Source: Scleromatobacter humisilvae
Lineage (GTDB): Bacteria > Pseudomonadota > Gammaproteobacteria > Burkholderiales > Burkholderiaceae_C
DNA: 64,000 nucleotides
Direction of reading: 5' to 3'
NCBI RefSeq assembly: GCF_023231945.1
Contig: NZ_JAJLJH010000001.1
Span: 1,798,001-1,862,000 of the forward strand
The notes beneath the pieces are model-generated. The model had not been told where the DNA came from and did not search any database. It saw only the letters and a program-made list of their open reading frames with translations. Of this stretch, positions 11,268-29,679 are shown in pieces (positions within the stretch are counted from its first letter, which is position 1; each line of letters opens with the position of its first letter). A program made the position numbers and the translations under genes.

Positions 11268-11888
11268 TCAGACGCCGCGCTTGCGGCGCGAGGCCATCAC
11301 GCCGACCATGCCCAGGCCGGCCAGCATCAGGGCGGTCGACCCGGGTTCCGGCACCGCCGTCACGCTGATGTCGGCCAGCGCGGCGCCGTAGGGACCGCCG
11401 GCGTCCTTGCTGGTGAACGACAGCGTGGTGGTCGCAGCGGTGTTCGAGAAATAGACCGACTCGGTCAGCCAGCCCATGTTGTTGCGCGCCTGGCCGGTGG
11501 TGTCGAACGTGAAGTCGTGCGTCACGCCGTCGATGGCCACTTCCACGCTCTTGACCGCGCTGCCGCCGTCCGGGTTGCCGGCCAGCGAGAACGTCAGCAG
11601 GTAGCCGCCGGTGGCCAGCGACAGATCCTGGCTGATCGCGCCGGGCGAGTTGCCGTCCAGGTCGATCGAGTAGCCCGTCGGGGCCGCCCAATACGAGCCG
11701 ATCAGGTCGACCGAGCCGCTGGTGACGTTCCAAGCGCCAATGTTGCCGCCGGCGAACGTGGTCGAGTACGAGCCCACGCCCGAGCCTTCGCTGAAGCTGC
11801 CGTCGGCCACCAGGTTGGTGCTGGCCTGGGCGGCGGCGGTCAACGCCAGGAAGGAGACGCTCACGACGGAGGCCTTGAGATTGAACAT
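11268..11888 (-). CDS. PEP-CTERM sorting-domain protein (choice-of-anchor C-like)
   Basis: This 206-aa exported protein has a signal peptide (MFNLKASVVSVSFLALTAAA) and a beta-rich body starting NLVADGSFSEG. Its C-terminus has the tripartite exosortase signal: VPEPGS, a hydrophobic helix ending GMVGVMA, then SRRKRGV. The body resembles the DUF642/choice-of-anchor C family, with features such as GSYWAAPTGYSIDLDG. PEP-CTERM proteins are processed by EpsH-type exosortase and go to the cell surface or exopolysaccharide matrix. The ATG at 11888 was chosen because the signal peptide starts there. Confidence 0.9.
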   Translation of the reverse strand: MFNLKASVVSVSFLALTAAAQASTNLVADGSFSEGSGVGSYSTTFAGGNIGAWNVTSGSVDLIGSYWAAPTGYSIDLDGNSPGAISQDLSLATGGYLLTFSLAGNPDGGSAVKSVEVAIDGVTHDFTFDTTGQARNNMGWLTESVYFSNTAATTTLSFTSKDAGGPYGAALADISVTAVPEPGSTALMLAGLGMVGVMASRRKRGV

Positions 11889-11974
11889 GAGGATGCCTTT
11901 GCTTGGAAATTGGAAGGGCGACCCGCAGGCCGCCCTGGTCAGGGCCTGCATCGACGGCAGGCCACGGGAGTGGG

Positions 11975-12499
11975 TCAGCGCGCGGCGCGGCGGCGCGACA
12001 CCGCGGCCAGGCCCAGCAGGCCCGCCATCATCAGCGCGAGGTTGGCCGGTTCGGGCACGACGCTGACGTCCAGCGTCACCGCCGTCTGGCCCACCGCCGA
12101 GAAGCCGCCGCCCGGATTGAGCGTCGACGACAGGAAGGTGTAGCCCGAGTAGCCCGCGTAGCCGTCGAGGTCCGCGAGATTGAAGTTCCCGCCACCGGCC
12201 GTCGCGAACGACAGGCCGCCCAGCGTGATGAAGGGCGAACTGCTGCCGACGGTGTTGTCCGAGCTCGCATAGCTGCTCAGGCCCGTGATGGCGAACGTGC
12301 CGGGGCCAAGGTCGCCGTCGGTGACCGAGCCCCAGATCGCGGTGACATTGCTGCCGCTGGTGGTGGCGAAGACGTCGCCCGACACGTTGGTGCCGGTGAA
12401 CGTGAGTTCGTAGGTGGCGGCGTGCGCCGAACCCGCGGCCGTCAAGGCCAGCGACATCGCGCCAGCAGCCAGCAGCTTGGACATGGATCGTGAGGTCAT
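11975..12499 (-). CDS. PEP-CTERM sorting-domain protein
   Basis: This 174-aa exported protein has a signal peptide (MSKLLAAGAMSLALTAAGSA) and a short glycine/serine-rich beta body. The C-terminal signal is VPEPAN, a hydrophobic helix, then SRRRAAR. The body does not match a family I recognise. ATG 12499 has an AAGG ribosome binding site 5 bp upstream; ATG 12484 is an alternative that still keeps the signal peptide. It lies 86 bp upstream of the other PEP-CTERM gene in the same direction, with a GC-rich hairpin (11916-11935) between them. Confidence 0.88.
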   Translation of the reverse strand: MTSRSMSKLLAAGAMSLALTAAGSAHAATYELTFTGTNVSGDVFATTSGSNVTAIWGSVTDGDLGPGTFAITGLSSYASSDNTVGSSSPFITLGGLSFATAGGGNFNLADLDGYAGYSGYTFLSSTLNPGGGFSAVGQTAVTLDVSVVPEPANLALMMAGLLGLAAVSRRRAAR

Positions 12500-12667
12500 G
12501 GTGGCCTTCGGTTGTTCAGGGGACTTCCCTCGAGGCCTCGATTTTGGCTGCGCGTAACAAGCTGCAACAACTCTCGGCGCGCGCGTTCCCGCGGTCGCCG
12601 TGACATTTGCACGCGAGGAATCATCAAAACGGCCGAGAGGCCGGTCGCCGGGCGCGCGCACAAGAAA

Positions 12668-12693
12668 AAAGGGCGACCCACGGGTCGCCCTTT
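12668..12693 (-). terminator. Intrinsic terminator of the rpoBC transcript
   Basis: A 12-bp perfect stem (AAAGGGCGACCC/GGGTCGCCCTTT, 2-nt apex) begins 38 bp after the rpoC stop and runs into TTTTTTCTTG on the minus strand. Its sequence is close to that of the terminator at 11196-11219, including the flanking TTTGTCGTTG on the upstream side. Confidence 0.9.
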
Positions 12694-12730
12694 GTCGTTG
12701 CGAGGCGTCGCGAAGACGCCCTGCGCCGGT

Positions 12731-16957
<4,227 letters not shown>

Positions 16958-17045
16958 GCATCTCTCCTAAAAACTCGGTAACTGTCGATGATCACGAACT
17001 GAATGGGGTGCCCCGCCGCGCAGCGCACGGCGGGTCGATTCACGT

Positions 17046-21167
<4,122 letters not shown>

Positions 21168-21244
21168 ACACACTCCGTAGCGACGACACGCACCCTGGCC
21201 TTGGGCACGCATCTCGTCGGCGACTGGCATTCACGCGGCCCCCT

Positions 21245-21295
21245 GGAATCCGCAAAAACGCGGATTCCACCCCCCGAGGGGGGCGAGTCGACTCG
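21245..21295. repeat. Three tandem perfect hairpins in the rplL-rpoB spacer
   Basis: Three palindromes abut: GGAATCCGC/GCGGATTCC around AAAAAC (21245-21268), six C then six G around GA (21270-21283), and CGAGTCGACTCG (21284-21295). The C6-G6 block recurs in similar form at about 50735-50749, so it may belong to a dispersed repeat. In E. coli this spacer holds an RNase III site; the role here is not known. Confidence 0.55.
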
Positions 21296-21428
21296 GGGCG
21301 GCCCGTCGTCGACTCCGGCATTGCGCCGCGTTGCTTGGTGATTGGCCACTACCAATCGCTGGCGGACAACCCCGGCATTGCACCGGAGTCCGACCAAACC
21401 TGTTCTCTGCAGTCGGATCAGAGAACAC

Positions 21429-21455
21429 TGCAAAACGGGCTTGCGGCCCGTTTTG
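21429..21455 (-). terminator. Partial terminator/attenuator between rplL and rpoB
   Basis: An 11-bp perfect stem GCAAAACGGGC/GCCCGTTTTGC with a 5-nt loop lies 75 bp after rplL. The T4 is inside the 3' arm and no long U-run follows. This fits the partially read-through attenuator that sets the ribosomal protein to polymerase ratio in E. coli. Confidence 0.7.
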
Positions 21456-21529
21456 CGCTGCTCTCTCCCCCGCACGAGGCGGGGGCGAACAAGACAACAT
21501 GGGGACGGTTACCCGCCCCCACAAGGTCT

Positions 21530-21907
21530 TTACTTGATTTCGGCGGTCGCGCCCGCTTCGATCAGCTTCTTCAGGGCGGCGTCGGCGTCGGCCTTGGCCA
21601 CGGCTTCCTTGACGTTCTTCGGAGCGCCGTCGACCAGGTCCTTGGCTTCCTTCAGGCCCAGGCCCGTCAGTTCGCGCACGGCCTTGATGACGCCGACCTT
21701 GTTGGCGCCAGCGCCGGTCAGGACAACGTTGAATTCCGTCTGCTCTTCCTTCGGAGCAGCAGCGGCAGCGCCGCCGCCGCCGCCGGCGACGGCCACAGCC
21801 GCGGCCGACACGCCGAACTTCTCTTCGATGGCCTTGACCAGATCGTTGAGTTCCATGACGGACATGCCGTCGAGAGCGGTGATGAAAGCGTCCTTGTCGA
21901 ATGCCAT
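21530..21907 (-). CDS. rplL: 50S ribosomal protein L7/L12
   Basis: This 125-aa stalk protein that recruits translational GTPases starts [20 protein letters not shown]. It has an Ala/Gly-rich hinge (about residues 38-55) and the C-terminal domain [20 protein letters not shown] with the [13 protein letters not shown] helix. It lies 54 bp downstream of rplJ. Confidence 0.98.
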   Translation of the reverse strand: MAFDKDAFITALDGMSVMELNDLVKAIEEKFGVSAAAVAVAGGGGGAAAAAPKEEQTEFNVVLTGAGANKVGVIKAVRELTGLGLKEAKDLVDGAPKNVKEAVAKADADAALKKLIEAGATAEIK

Positions 21908-21961
21908 TTTGATTTCCTAACTAAAACAGTGAAATGAGTGGGTGATCTGAACGGGCCTGGA

Positions 21962-22495
21962 TCAGGCAGCCGCTGCGGGCTCGGCCGCCGGGGCAGCAGC
22001 TTCTTCGCCGCCACCCTTCTTCTTCGCGACCGCGTCGATGGCGCGGGCGAAGCTGGCGATCGGCGATTGCAGCAGGTTGGCGATCTGCGACAGCAGGACT
22101 TCGCGCGACGGGATGTTGGCCAGAGCCTTCACACCTTCGACGTTCAGCGTCTTGCCAGCGTAGGAACCACCCTTCAGAACCAGCTTGTCGTTCGTCTTGG
22201 CGAAGTCGGCGATGACCTTTGCCGCGGCGACCGCGTCTTCCGAAAAACCATAGATCAGCGGGCCGACCATGCTCTCCGACGCGCTTTCGAACGGCGTGCC
22301 GGCGACGGCGCGACGGGCCAGGGTGTTCTTCAGCACGTGAAGATACACACCCTTTGCCCGCGCTTCGACGCGCAGCTTGTTCAAATGCTCGACGGTGAGG
22401 CCACGGTACTCGGCCAGAGCAAGGGTCTGGGACTTGGCGACTTGCGCTGCCACGTCCGCGACGACTGCCGCCTTCTCGTTGCGATTGAGACTCAA
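21962..22495 (-). CDS. rplJ: 50S ribosomal protein L10
   Basis: This 177-aa stalk base protein binds L7/L12 dimers with its C-terminal helix and starts [20 protein letters not shown]. The initiation codon is TTG (22493-22495), preceded by GAGGAG six bases upstream; no ATG or GTG in frame gives a better N-terminus. L10 usually represses its own operon by binding the rplJ leader, so a weak start codon may be part of that control. That is inference. Confidence 0.96.
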   Translation of the reverse strand: MSLNRNEKAAVVADVAAQVAKSQTLALAEYRGLTVEHLNKLRVEARAKGVYLHVLKNTLARRAVAGTPFESASESMVGPLIYGFSEDAVAAAKVIADFAKTNDKLVLKGGSYAGKTLNVEGVKALANIPSREVLLSQIANLLQSPIASFARAIDAVAKKKGGGEEAAAPAAEPAAAA

Positions 22496-22849
22496 GGTCT
22501 ACTCCTCACATTGAAACGTGCGTTCGAGAACTTCTTCGAAGGCCTCTCCCGCACACCGGAATTCAGCGACCTTGCCTTCACTGCTCTACCGCTTCACCCG
22601 TGGCCGACGATTCGCATCGTTCGACCACGCATTCCACTGCTTCTTCAGTTCGGGCGGGACCGCCATCTGCGCTGGCTCGGTTCAGGATTGCTCCCTTGCC
22701 GTTTTAAGAGCTCGACTCCTTGCAGAGCCTGGCCCGGCCAGCGGTCTTGGATGGCCTGCCCGTCCTGCGCTTGCGCGCGGGGCGGACAGCCCACCAATTC
22801 TTCAACCCCCGCGCGCCAAGACTTAATTGCGCGAGGGATTCGATTCAAA
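22496..22849 (-). promoter_or_regulatory. rplJL leader region (probable L10 autoregulatory site)
   Basis: This 354-bp spacer between rplA and rplJ has no coding frame. In other proteobacteria the rplJL promoter and the L10-L7/L12 binding leader lie here. On the minus strand the last 150 bases are purine-rich (for example GGTGAAGCGGTAGAGCAGTG), as in known L10 leaders. I could not fold it reliably. Confidence 0.5.
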
Positions 22850-23548
22850 TCAGGCGTTGAGCGACTGGGTGTCGACGCGAACGCCGATGCCCATCGTCGA
22901 CGACACGGCGATCTTGCGCAGGTAGACGCCCTTGCTCGCCGCAGGCTTCGCCTTGGACAGCGCATCGACCAGCGCCGCCAGGTTTTCCTTCAGCTTGTCG
23001 GAGTCGAACGAGCGACGGCCGATCGTGCCGTGGATGATGCCGCCCTTGTCGACGCGGAACTGGACCTGGCCGGCCTTGGCGTTCTTGACGGCCGTGGCGA
23101 CGTCCGGGGTGACCGTGCCGACCTTCGGGTTCGGCATCAGGCCGCGCGGGCCCAGGATCTGGCCCAGGGTACCGACGATGCGCATCGTGTCCGGCGAGGC
23201 GATCACGACGTCGAAGTTCAGGTTGCCGCCCTTGATCTGCTCGGCCAGGTCTTCCATGCCGACGACGTCGGCGCCGGCGGCACGGGCTTCTTCAGCCTTG
23301 GCGCCTTGGGCGAACACGGCGACGCGCTTGGTCTTGCCGGTGCCGTGCGGCAGCACGACGGCGCCGCGGACGACCTGGTCCGACTTCTTCGCGTCGATGC
23401 CCAGCTGGACGGCGACGTCGATCGACTCGTCGAACTTGGCAGTGGCGCATTCCTTGACGATGGCCAGGGCGTCGATGATCGCGTACAGCTTCTGCGTGTC
23501 CGCGACCTTGCCTTGCATGGCCTTCTGGCGCTTGGTGAGGTTGGCCAT
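22850..23548 (-). CDS. rplA: 50S ribosomal protein L1
   Basis: This 232-aa L1-stalk protein starts [15 protein letters not shown] and contains [20 protein letters not shown] and [20 protein letters not shown], the family signature. Its ATG lies 2 bp after the rplK stop. In E. coli L1 is the translational repressor of rplKA. Confidence 0.98.
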   Translation of the reverse strand: MANLTKRQKAMQGKVADTQKLYAIIDALAIVKECATAKFDESIDVAVQLGIDAKKSDQVVRGAVVLPHGTGKTKRVAVFAQGAKAEEARAAGADVVGMEDLAEQIKGGNLNFDVVIASPDTMRIVGTLGQILGPRGLMPNPKVGTVTPDVATAVKNAKAGQVQFRVDKGGIIHGTIGRRSFDSDKLKENLAALVDALSKAKPAASKGVYLRKIAVSSTMGIGVRVDTQSLNA

Positions 23549-23550
23549 GT

Positions 23551-23982
23551 TCAGACTCCTTCCACGGTGACGCCCATCGAGCGGGCGGTGCCGGCGATGG
23601 TCTTGACTTGCGCGTCGAGGTTGGCGCCGGTCAGGTCCTTGGTCTTGATCTTGGCGATCTCTTCGAGCTGGGCGCGCGTGATCTTGCCGACCTTGTCAGC
23701 GTTCGGACGCGACGAGCCCTTGTCGAGCTTGATGGCGCGCTTGATCAGCACGGTCGCCGGGGGCGACTTCAGCACGAACGTGAACGACTTGTCCGCGAAG
23801 GCGGTGATCACGACCGGCAGCTTCAGGCCGGGTTCCATCGAGGACGTCTGGGCGTTGAACGCCTTGCAGAATTCCATGATGTTCAGACCACGCTGACCCA
23901 GCGCCGGGCCCACCGGCGGCGACGGATTCGCCTTGCCGGCCGGAATTTGCAGCTTGATGAAGCCGACAATCTTCTTTGCCAT
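23551..23982 (-). CDS. rplK: 50S ribosomal protein L11
   Basis: This 143-aa protein of the GTPase centre starts [20 protein letters not shown], followed by the conserved [19 protein letters not shown]. It is the thiostrepton-site and RelA-activating protein in well-studied bacteria. It is followed directly by rplA. Confidence 0.98.
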   Translation of the reverse strand: MAKKIVGFIKLQIPAGKANPSPPVGPALGQRGLNIMEFCKAFNAQTSSMEPGLKLPVVITAFADKSFTFVLKSPPATVLIKRAIKLDKGSSRPNADKVGKITRAQLEEIAKIKTKDLTGANLDAQVKTIAGTARSMGVTVEGV

Positions 23983-24137
23983 TAGTTTTCTCCAAATCGA
24001 CTCAAGGGTGAGTCGTTGAGTTCCAACGCCCAGGGTTGGTTACCTGGGCTCCTCTTGTCCGGTGTCTCGTCACCGGCAGCAACGGGCGAGGTTCACGACG
24101 CGGCGCATCGCGCCCCGCTGCGAGCCCCTCGCCGGGC
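23983..24137 (-). promoter_or_regulatory. rplKA leader with two short hairpins
   Basis: The spacer between nusG and rplK contains CGACTCA-AGGG-TGAGTCG (23998-24015) and CCCAGG/CCTGGG around an 8-nt loop (about 24027-24046). L1 is known to bind a structured site just ahead of rplK in other bacteria; these hairpins are candidates, not proof. Confidence 0.45.
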
Positions 24138-24716
24138 TCAAACCTTCTCGACCTGTCCGAAGTCCAGCTCGACGCCGGTCGCGCGACCGAAGATCGTGAC
24201 CGAGACCTTGACCTTGGACTTCTCGTAGTTGACGTCCTCGATGGCGCCGTTGAAGTCCGTGAACGGGCCTTCCTTGACGCGCACCAGCTCGCCGACGACC
24301 CATTCAACCTTCGGACGCGGCTTGTCGACGCCTTCCTGCATCTGGTTGACGATCTTCATCACCTCGGCCTCGGAAATCGGGGCCGGGCGATTGCGCGCGC
24401 CGCCGACGAAGCCGGTGACCTTGCTCGTGTGCTTGACCAGGTGCCAGGACTCGTCGTCAAGCAGCATCTCGACCAGCACGTAGCCGGGGAAGAAGCGACG
24501 CTCGGTGACCGACTTCTTGCCGTTCTTCAGCTCGACCACTTCTTCCGTGGGAACCAGGATGCGGCCGAACTTCGCGTGCATGCCGGCGCGCTCGATGCGC
24601 TCGCGCAGGTTGCGTTCGACGGCCTTCTCCATGCCCGAATAGGCGTGGACGACGTACCAACGCAGCGGATTGGCCGCGGCGCCTGCGCCTTCTTCGATGG
24701 CGGTGCTTTCAGTCAT
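24138..24716 (-). CDS. nusG: Transcription termination/antitermination factor NusG
   Basis: This 192-aa protein has an NGN domain starting [19 protein letters not shown], the segment [12 protein letters not shown], and a C-terminal KOW domain ([18 protein letters not shown]). It binds the polymerase clamp and links it to Rho or S10. It lies 15 bp after secE. Confidence 0.98.
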   Translation of the reverse strand: MTESTAIEEGAGAAANPLRWYVVHAYSGMEKAVERNLRERIERAGMHAKFGRILVPTEEVVELKNGKKSVTERRFFPGYVLVEMLLDDESWHLVKHTSKVTGFVGGARNRPAPISEAEVMKIVNQMQEGVDKPRPKVEWVVGELVRVKEGPFTDFNGAIEDVNYEKSKVKVSVTIFGRATGVELDFGQVEKV

Positions 24717-24731
24717 TCGATGAAATCCTTC

Positions 24732-25118
24732 TTACCGCTTCCAGCCCAGGATCAGGTCGTACAGCACGAATTCGAGCGTCTTGTCCGTGATCCACAGGAA
24801 CAGGGCCATCAGGAACACGAACGCGAACACCATCGCCGTGTTCTGCAGCGCTTCCTTGCGGGTCGGCCAGACGACCTTCTTGACTTCCTTGACCGACTCC
24901 TTGCCAAAGCCGATCAGTTGCTTGCCCGACTCCGACGTGAAGAACGCGCCCACTGCCAGCGCCACGAGCGCGAGCAGCGCGACCACGCGGATCCACAGGT
25001 CGAGGCGGCCGAGCGAATAGAACGCCACGATGCCGCCGAGCAGCAGCAATGCGGCGGCGGCGAGCTTGGCCTTGTCGGCGCTCGTGTTGACGGTTTCGAT
25101 CTGGGAATTGGTAGCCAT
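24732..25118 (-). CDS. secE: Preprotein translocase subunit SecE
   Basis: This 128-aa protein has three membrane helices (about 17-35, 41-60 and 98-120), as in E. coli. The conserved amphipathic segment ESVKEVKKVVWPTRKEALQN precedes the last helix. The ATG at 25118 starts MATNSQIETVNTSADKAKLA; the longer open frame upstream crosses a terminator and a tRNA and is not real. Confidence 0.96.
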   Translation of the reverse strand: MATNSQIETVNTSADKAKLAAAALLLLGGIVAFYSLGRLDLWIRVVALLALVALAVGAFFTSESGKQLIGFGKESVKEVKKVVWPTRKEALQNTAMVFAFVFLMALFLWITDKTLEFVLYDLILGWKR

Positions 25119-25205
25119 TGCCTTCACTTGCTGGAAATCTTTCGCTGCGGAACCCGCATCTGGCGCCACCGTTTCCGGCCTCGAGGACTCTCGCCGAACT
25201 TGGCG

Positions 25206-25240
25206 AAAAAGCCCGCGGGGTGATTTCTCACCCGCGGGCC
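25206..25240 (-). terminator. Strong intrinsic terminator between tRNA-Trp and secE
   Basis: GCCCGCGGG-TGA/TCA-CCCCGCGGGC forms a 12-bp stem (one bulged G) with a GAAA tetraloop, followed on the minus strand by TTTTT. It ends the tRNA-tuf-tRNA transcript 56 bp after tRNA-Trp, so secE-nusG must have a separate promoter or depend on read-through. Confidence 0.9.
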
Positions 25241-25295
25241 CGTCCTTTTGGCCTTCTCGCTGCGTTGTCCGGCCGTCCGGTTCAGCGCGCTTCGG

Positions 25296-25371
25296 TGGCA
25301 GGGGCAGAGGGAATCGAACCCCCAACCTTCGGTTTTGGAGACCGACGCTCTGCCAATTGAGCTATACCCCT
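25296..25371 (-). tRNA. tRNA-Trp (CCA anticodon)
   Basis: The 76-nt cloverleaf starts AGGGGTATAGCTCAATTGGC and has anticodon loop CTCCAAA, T-loop GGTTCGATTC and an encoded 3' CCA. The position between tuf and secE is the standard one. Confidence 0.97.
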
Positions 25372-25400
25372 GCAGCTTTCTTCAAAAAGTTCAGGCCGTC

Positions 25401-26591
<1,191 letters not shown>

Positions 26592-26630
26592 CTTGCGCTC
26601 CTAGTCAAGCGTTCGAAAAAAGAGAAGAGG

Positions 26631-26705
<75 letters not shown>

Positions 26706-26824
26706 ATCGACACTGGCTTGGACACGGGCCTTCGAGCCTTTGTTCAAACCGCTGTCGACAACTGTCGATTTCTTGCTGGTACTTCTGATATCTTGCTGCT
26801 GTCCTGCCGGCTACCCCGTGCATC

Positions 26825-26898
26825 TGGAGCGGGAGACGGGAATCGAACCCGCGTCATTAGCTTGGAAGGCTAGGGTTCTACCATTGAACTACTCCCGC
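26825..26898 (-). tRNA. tRNA-Gly (TCC anticodon)
   Basis: The 74-nt cloverleaf starts GCGGGAGTAGTTCAATGGTA and has loop CTTCCAA, T-arm GGTTCGATTCC and encoded CCA. The anticodon stem is CTAGC/GCTAA, so the base pair at 27-43 is a C-A mismatch, a minor irregularity. Everything else is canonical. Confidence 0.96.
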
Positions 26899-26926
26899 CT
26901 GGAGCCTGGGACAGTCTTCGCACACT

Positions 26927-27012
26927 TGGTGGAGGAGGCTGGATTCGAACCAGCGTACGCGTTAGCGGGCAGATTTACAGTCTGCTGCCTTTAACCACTC
27001 GGCCACCCCTCC
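26927..27012 (-). tRNA. tRNA-Tyr (GTA anticodon)
   Basis: This 86-nt class II tRNA with a long variable arm (CCGCTAACGCGTACG region) starts GGAGGGGTGGCCGAGTGGTT, has anticodon loop CTGTAAA and encoded CCA. It is the first gene of the tRNA-tuf operon. Confidence 0.97.
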
Positions 27013-27028
27013 AGGAGCGAAGCCCGCA

Positions 27029-27056
27029 ACTATACCACACCAAATTCGGGATTGAA
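27029..27056 (-). promoter_or_regulatory. Stable-RNA type promoter of the tRNA-tuf operon
   Basis: On the minus strand a TATAGT -10 box (27029-27034) lies 16 bp after TTCAAT (27051-27056), 16 bp upstream of tRNA-Tyr. The bases after the -10 (TGCGGGC) form a GC-rich discriminator, typical of promoters under stringent control. Confidence 0.75.
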
Positions 27057-27108
27057 TAGACCCCCCGGACTCGTCGGCTGCGGCGCAAGTGTCACGACGG
27101 CGTCAAGC

Positions 27109-27843
27109 TCAGCCGTCAAGCGACCACCAGTCGACCTGCCCGGCCGTGGCCGCGAAGTGGCTGCCGTCGGCCATGAATTCGCGCTTGAAGTCCTGCGACG
27201 GGTGACGCGCGCGCAGCACGCGCGCCGAAGAGCCCGCCGGACAGGCGGCGTCGAAGAACGCCTGGGCCGGCTTGCCCCACAGCAGGAAGGTCGGCGGCTC
27301 GGCGCGGACAGCAAGCACACCGACGATATTGGATGTGAGCGCTTGCCATCCGCAATTCATGTGAGCGCCTGCGGTCCCCACTTCGACCGTCAGCACCGTG
27401 TTGAGCATCAGCACGCCCTGGCGCGCCCAGCTGTCGAGCACCCAGCGCTGCGGCGGCTGCCAGCCCGGGCGGTCGGCCTTCATGATCTCGAAGATGCGTC
27501 GCAGCGACACCGGCTTGCCGTGCCCAGCCGAGAACGCCAGGCCGGTGGCATGCCCGGGGCGCGGATATGGATCCTGCCCGAAGACGACGACCTTGACGTC
27601 CTCGGGCGCCAGCAGGCGCAGTGCGCGGAATGGATCGGGCGGCGCGATCTCGCGGTCGCCCGAGACCGCCTTCACCGCAGCGACGACCGCCTGCTCGGCC
27701 GCGGGCGTCCAGCCCGTCAGCAGCGCGCGCCAGGCGGCCGGCAGATGCGCGAACGCCGCCGGCAGGTCGTCGGCGCGATGCACCTGCGGCACGCCGGCCT
27801 GCTCGGCCGCATCGCCGAACGGCAGGTCGGATTGTCCGCTCAC
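27109..27843 (-). CDS. ung: Uracil-DNA glycosylase (family 1, divergent motifs)
   Basis: This 244-aa protein removes uracil from DNA. The catalytic motif reads [20 protein letters not shown] (D91; most Ung have GQDPYHGPGQAHG), the uracil-recognition Asn is in [10 protein letters not shown] (N148), and the second motif is HPSQDF (H214) in place of the usual HPSPLS. So the catalytic Asp, Asn and His are kept while the minor-groove loop differs. The start codon is GTG (27841-27843), which overlaps the trpC stop as GTGA, implying translational coupling in the trpG-ltaE-trpD-trpC-ung operon. Confidence 0.88.
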   Translation of the reverse strand: MSGQSDLPFGDAAEQAGVPQVHRADDLPAAFAHLPAAWRALLTGWTPAAEQAVVAAVKAVSGDREIAPPDPFRALRLLAPEDVKVVVFGQDPYPRPGHATGLAFSAGHGKPVSLRRIFEIMKADRPGWQPPQRWVLDSWARQGVLMLNTVLTVEVGTAGAHMNCGWQALTSNIVGVLAVRAEPPTFLLWGKPAQAFFDAACPAGSSARVLRARHPSQDFKREFMADGSHFAATAGQVDWWSLDG

Positions 27844-28640
27844 GGCTTGGGCGCGCCGAACAGCGCCTCGAGCGCGACGCCGGGATCGGCCGCGCGCATG
27901 AAGGCCTCGCCGACCAGGAAGGCATGCACGCCCGCCGAGCGCATCGTCGTGACGTCGGGCCCGGCGAGGATGCCGGACTCGGTGACCAGCAGGCGATCGG
28001 CCGGCACCGCGGCCATCAGGCCCAGCGTCGTCTGCAGCGTGACCTCGAAGGTGCGCAGGTTGCGGTTGTTGATGCCGACGAGCGGCGTCTTCAGGCGCAA
28101 CGCGCGCTCGAGCTCGGCGCCGTCGTGCACCTCCACCAGCACGTCCATGCCTTGCTCGAACGCGGCGTGCTCGAGCTCGGCCATCTGGCTGTCGGCCAGG
28201 CAGGCGGCGATCAGCAGGATGCAGTCGGCGCCCATCGCGCGCGCCTCGACGACCTGGTACGGGTCGATGATGAAGTCCTTGCGGATCACCGGCAGCGCGC
28301 AGGCGGCGCGCGCGGCCCTCAGGTAGTCCTCATGGCCCTGGAAGAACTGGACGTCGGTCAGCACCGACAGGCACGCCGCGCCGTGCTTCGCGTAGCTGGC
28401 GGCGATCGCGGCTGGATCGAACTGCTCGCGCAGCACGCCCTTGCTCGGGCTGGCCTTCTTGATCTCGGCGATGACCGCGGCGTCGCCGCGCGCCACCTTC
28501 GCGCGCATCGCGGCGGCGAAACCGCGCGGCGCGGACTGGCCGCGCGCGAGCTCGTGCAGGTCGGCGGCGCTGCGTTTCGGACGGGCGGCGGCGAGCTCCT
28601 CGCGCTTGACCTCGACGATGCGTTGCAGGATGTCAGACAT
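27840..28640 (-). CDS. trpC: Indole-3-glycerol-phosphate synthase
   Basis: This 266-aa (beta-alpha)8 enzyme closes the indole ring from CdRP in tryptophan synthesis. It has [20 protein letters not shown] (catalytic Lys), [15 protein letters not shown] and [21 protein letters not shown] follows near the C-terminus. It is monofunctional, not fused to TrpF. Its first 8 bases overlap the end of trpD and its stop overlaps the ung start. Confidence 0.97.
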   Translation of the reverse strand: MSDILQRIVEVKREELAAARPKRSAADLHELARGQSAPRGFAAAMRAKVARGDAAVIAEIKKASPSKGVLREQFDPAAIAASYAKHGAACLSVLTDVQFFQGHEDYLRAARAACALPVIRKDFIIDPYQVVEARAMGADCILLIAACLADSQMAELEHAAFEQGMDVLVEVHDGAELERALRLKTPLVGINNRNLRTFEVTLQTTLGLMAAVPADRLLVTESGILAGPDVTTMRSAGVHAFLVGEAFMRAADPGVALEALFGAPKP

Positions 28641-29670
28641 TCGGCTTCAACTTCTGCGTGACGGCCACGAACTGCGCCAGCTTGGCCTGCGCCGCGCCGG
28701 ACGCCACGACCTCGCGGGCGCGCTTGACGCCGTCGGTCACCGAGCCGGCCACGCCGGCGCAATACAGCGCGGCGCCGGCGTTGAGCAGCACGACGTCGCG
28801 GATGGGCCCGTCCTCGTTGGACAACGCGCGCCGGATGCAGGCCACCGACTCCTGCTGGTTGGCCACGCGCAGCACGCGCGAGTCGTACACCGGCAGCCCG
28901 AAATCGCTCGGATGCACGACGTACTCGCGCACCTCGCCGTTGTTCAGTTCGCCGACGAGCGTCTCGCCCGACAGCGACACTTCGTCCATGCCGTTCTGCC
29001 CGTACACGACCATCACGTGCTCGGAGCCCAGGCGCTGCAGCACGCGCACCTGGATGCCCACGAGATCGGGATGGAACACGCCCATCAGCTGGTTGGGCGC
29101 CCCGGCCGGATTCGTCAGCGGACCCAGGATGTTGAACAGCGTGCGCACGCCCAGCTCCTTGCGGACGGGCGCGGCGAACTTCATCGACGCGTGGTGGTTG
29201 GGCGCGAACATGAAGCCGATGCCGGTCTCCTCCAGGCAGGTGGCGACGAGTTCGGGCGACAGGCTGATGTGCGCGCCGAGCGCCTCCATCACGTCCGCGC
29301 TGCCCGAGGTCGACGACACGCTGCGCCCGCCGTGCTTGGCCACGCGCGCGCCGGCGGCCGCGGCGACGAACACCGAGGCGGTCGAGATGTTGAACGTGTG
29401 AGAACTGTCGCCGCCGGTTCCGACGATGTCGACCAGGTTCGTGCGATCGACGACCGGCACGGGCACCGCGAACTCGCGCATCACGGTGGCCGCGGCGGTG
29501 ATCTCGCCGATGGTCTCCTTCTTCACGCGCAGCCCGATCGCGATGGCCGCGATCATCACCGGCGACATCTCGCCGCTCATGATGCGGCGCATCAGCGCCA
29601 GCATCTCGTCGTGGAAGATCTCGCGGTGTTCGATGACGCGGGTCAGCGCCTCGGTGTCTGAAATCGGCAT
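28633..29670 (-). CDS. trpD: Anthranilate phosphoribosyltransferase
   Basis: This 345-aa enzyme joins anthranilate to PRPP. It has the [14 protein letters not shown] phosphoribosyl loop, [20 protein letters not shown], and [13 protein letters not shown] lining the anthranilate tunnel. It overlaps trpC by 8 bases and lies 9 bp downstream of ltaE, so it is translated from the trpG transcript. Confidence 0.97.
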   Translation of the reverse strand: MPISDTEALTRVIEHREIFHDEMLALMRRIMSGEMSPVMIAAIAIGLRVKKETIGEITAAATVMREFAVPVPVVDRTNLVDIVGTGGDSSHTFNISTASVFVAAAAGARVAKHGGRSVSSTSGSADVMEALGAHISLSPELVATCLEETGIGFMFAPNHHASMKFAAPVRKELGVRTLFNILGPLTNPAGAPNQLMGVFHPDLVGIQVRVLQRLGSEHVMVVYGQNGMDEVSLSGETLVGELNNGEVREYVVHPSDFGLPVYDSRVLRVANQQESVACIRRALSNEDGPIRDVVLLNAGAALYCAGVAGSVTDGVKRAREVVASGAAQAKLAQFVAVTQKLKPNV

Positions 29671-29679
29671 GCGAATCCT

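Noticed and set aside
22518-22826. A 102-codon plus-strand frame in the rplJ leader
   Set aside because: Antisense to a known regulatory leader, without a ribosome binding site or recognisable protein.
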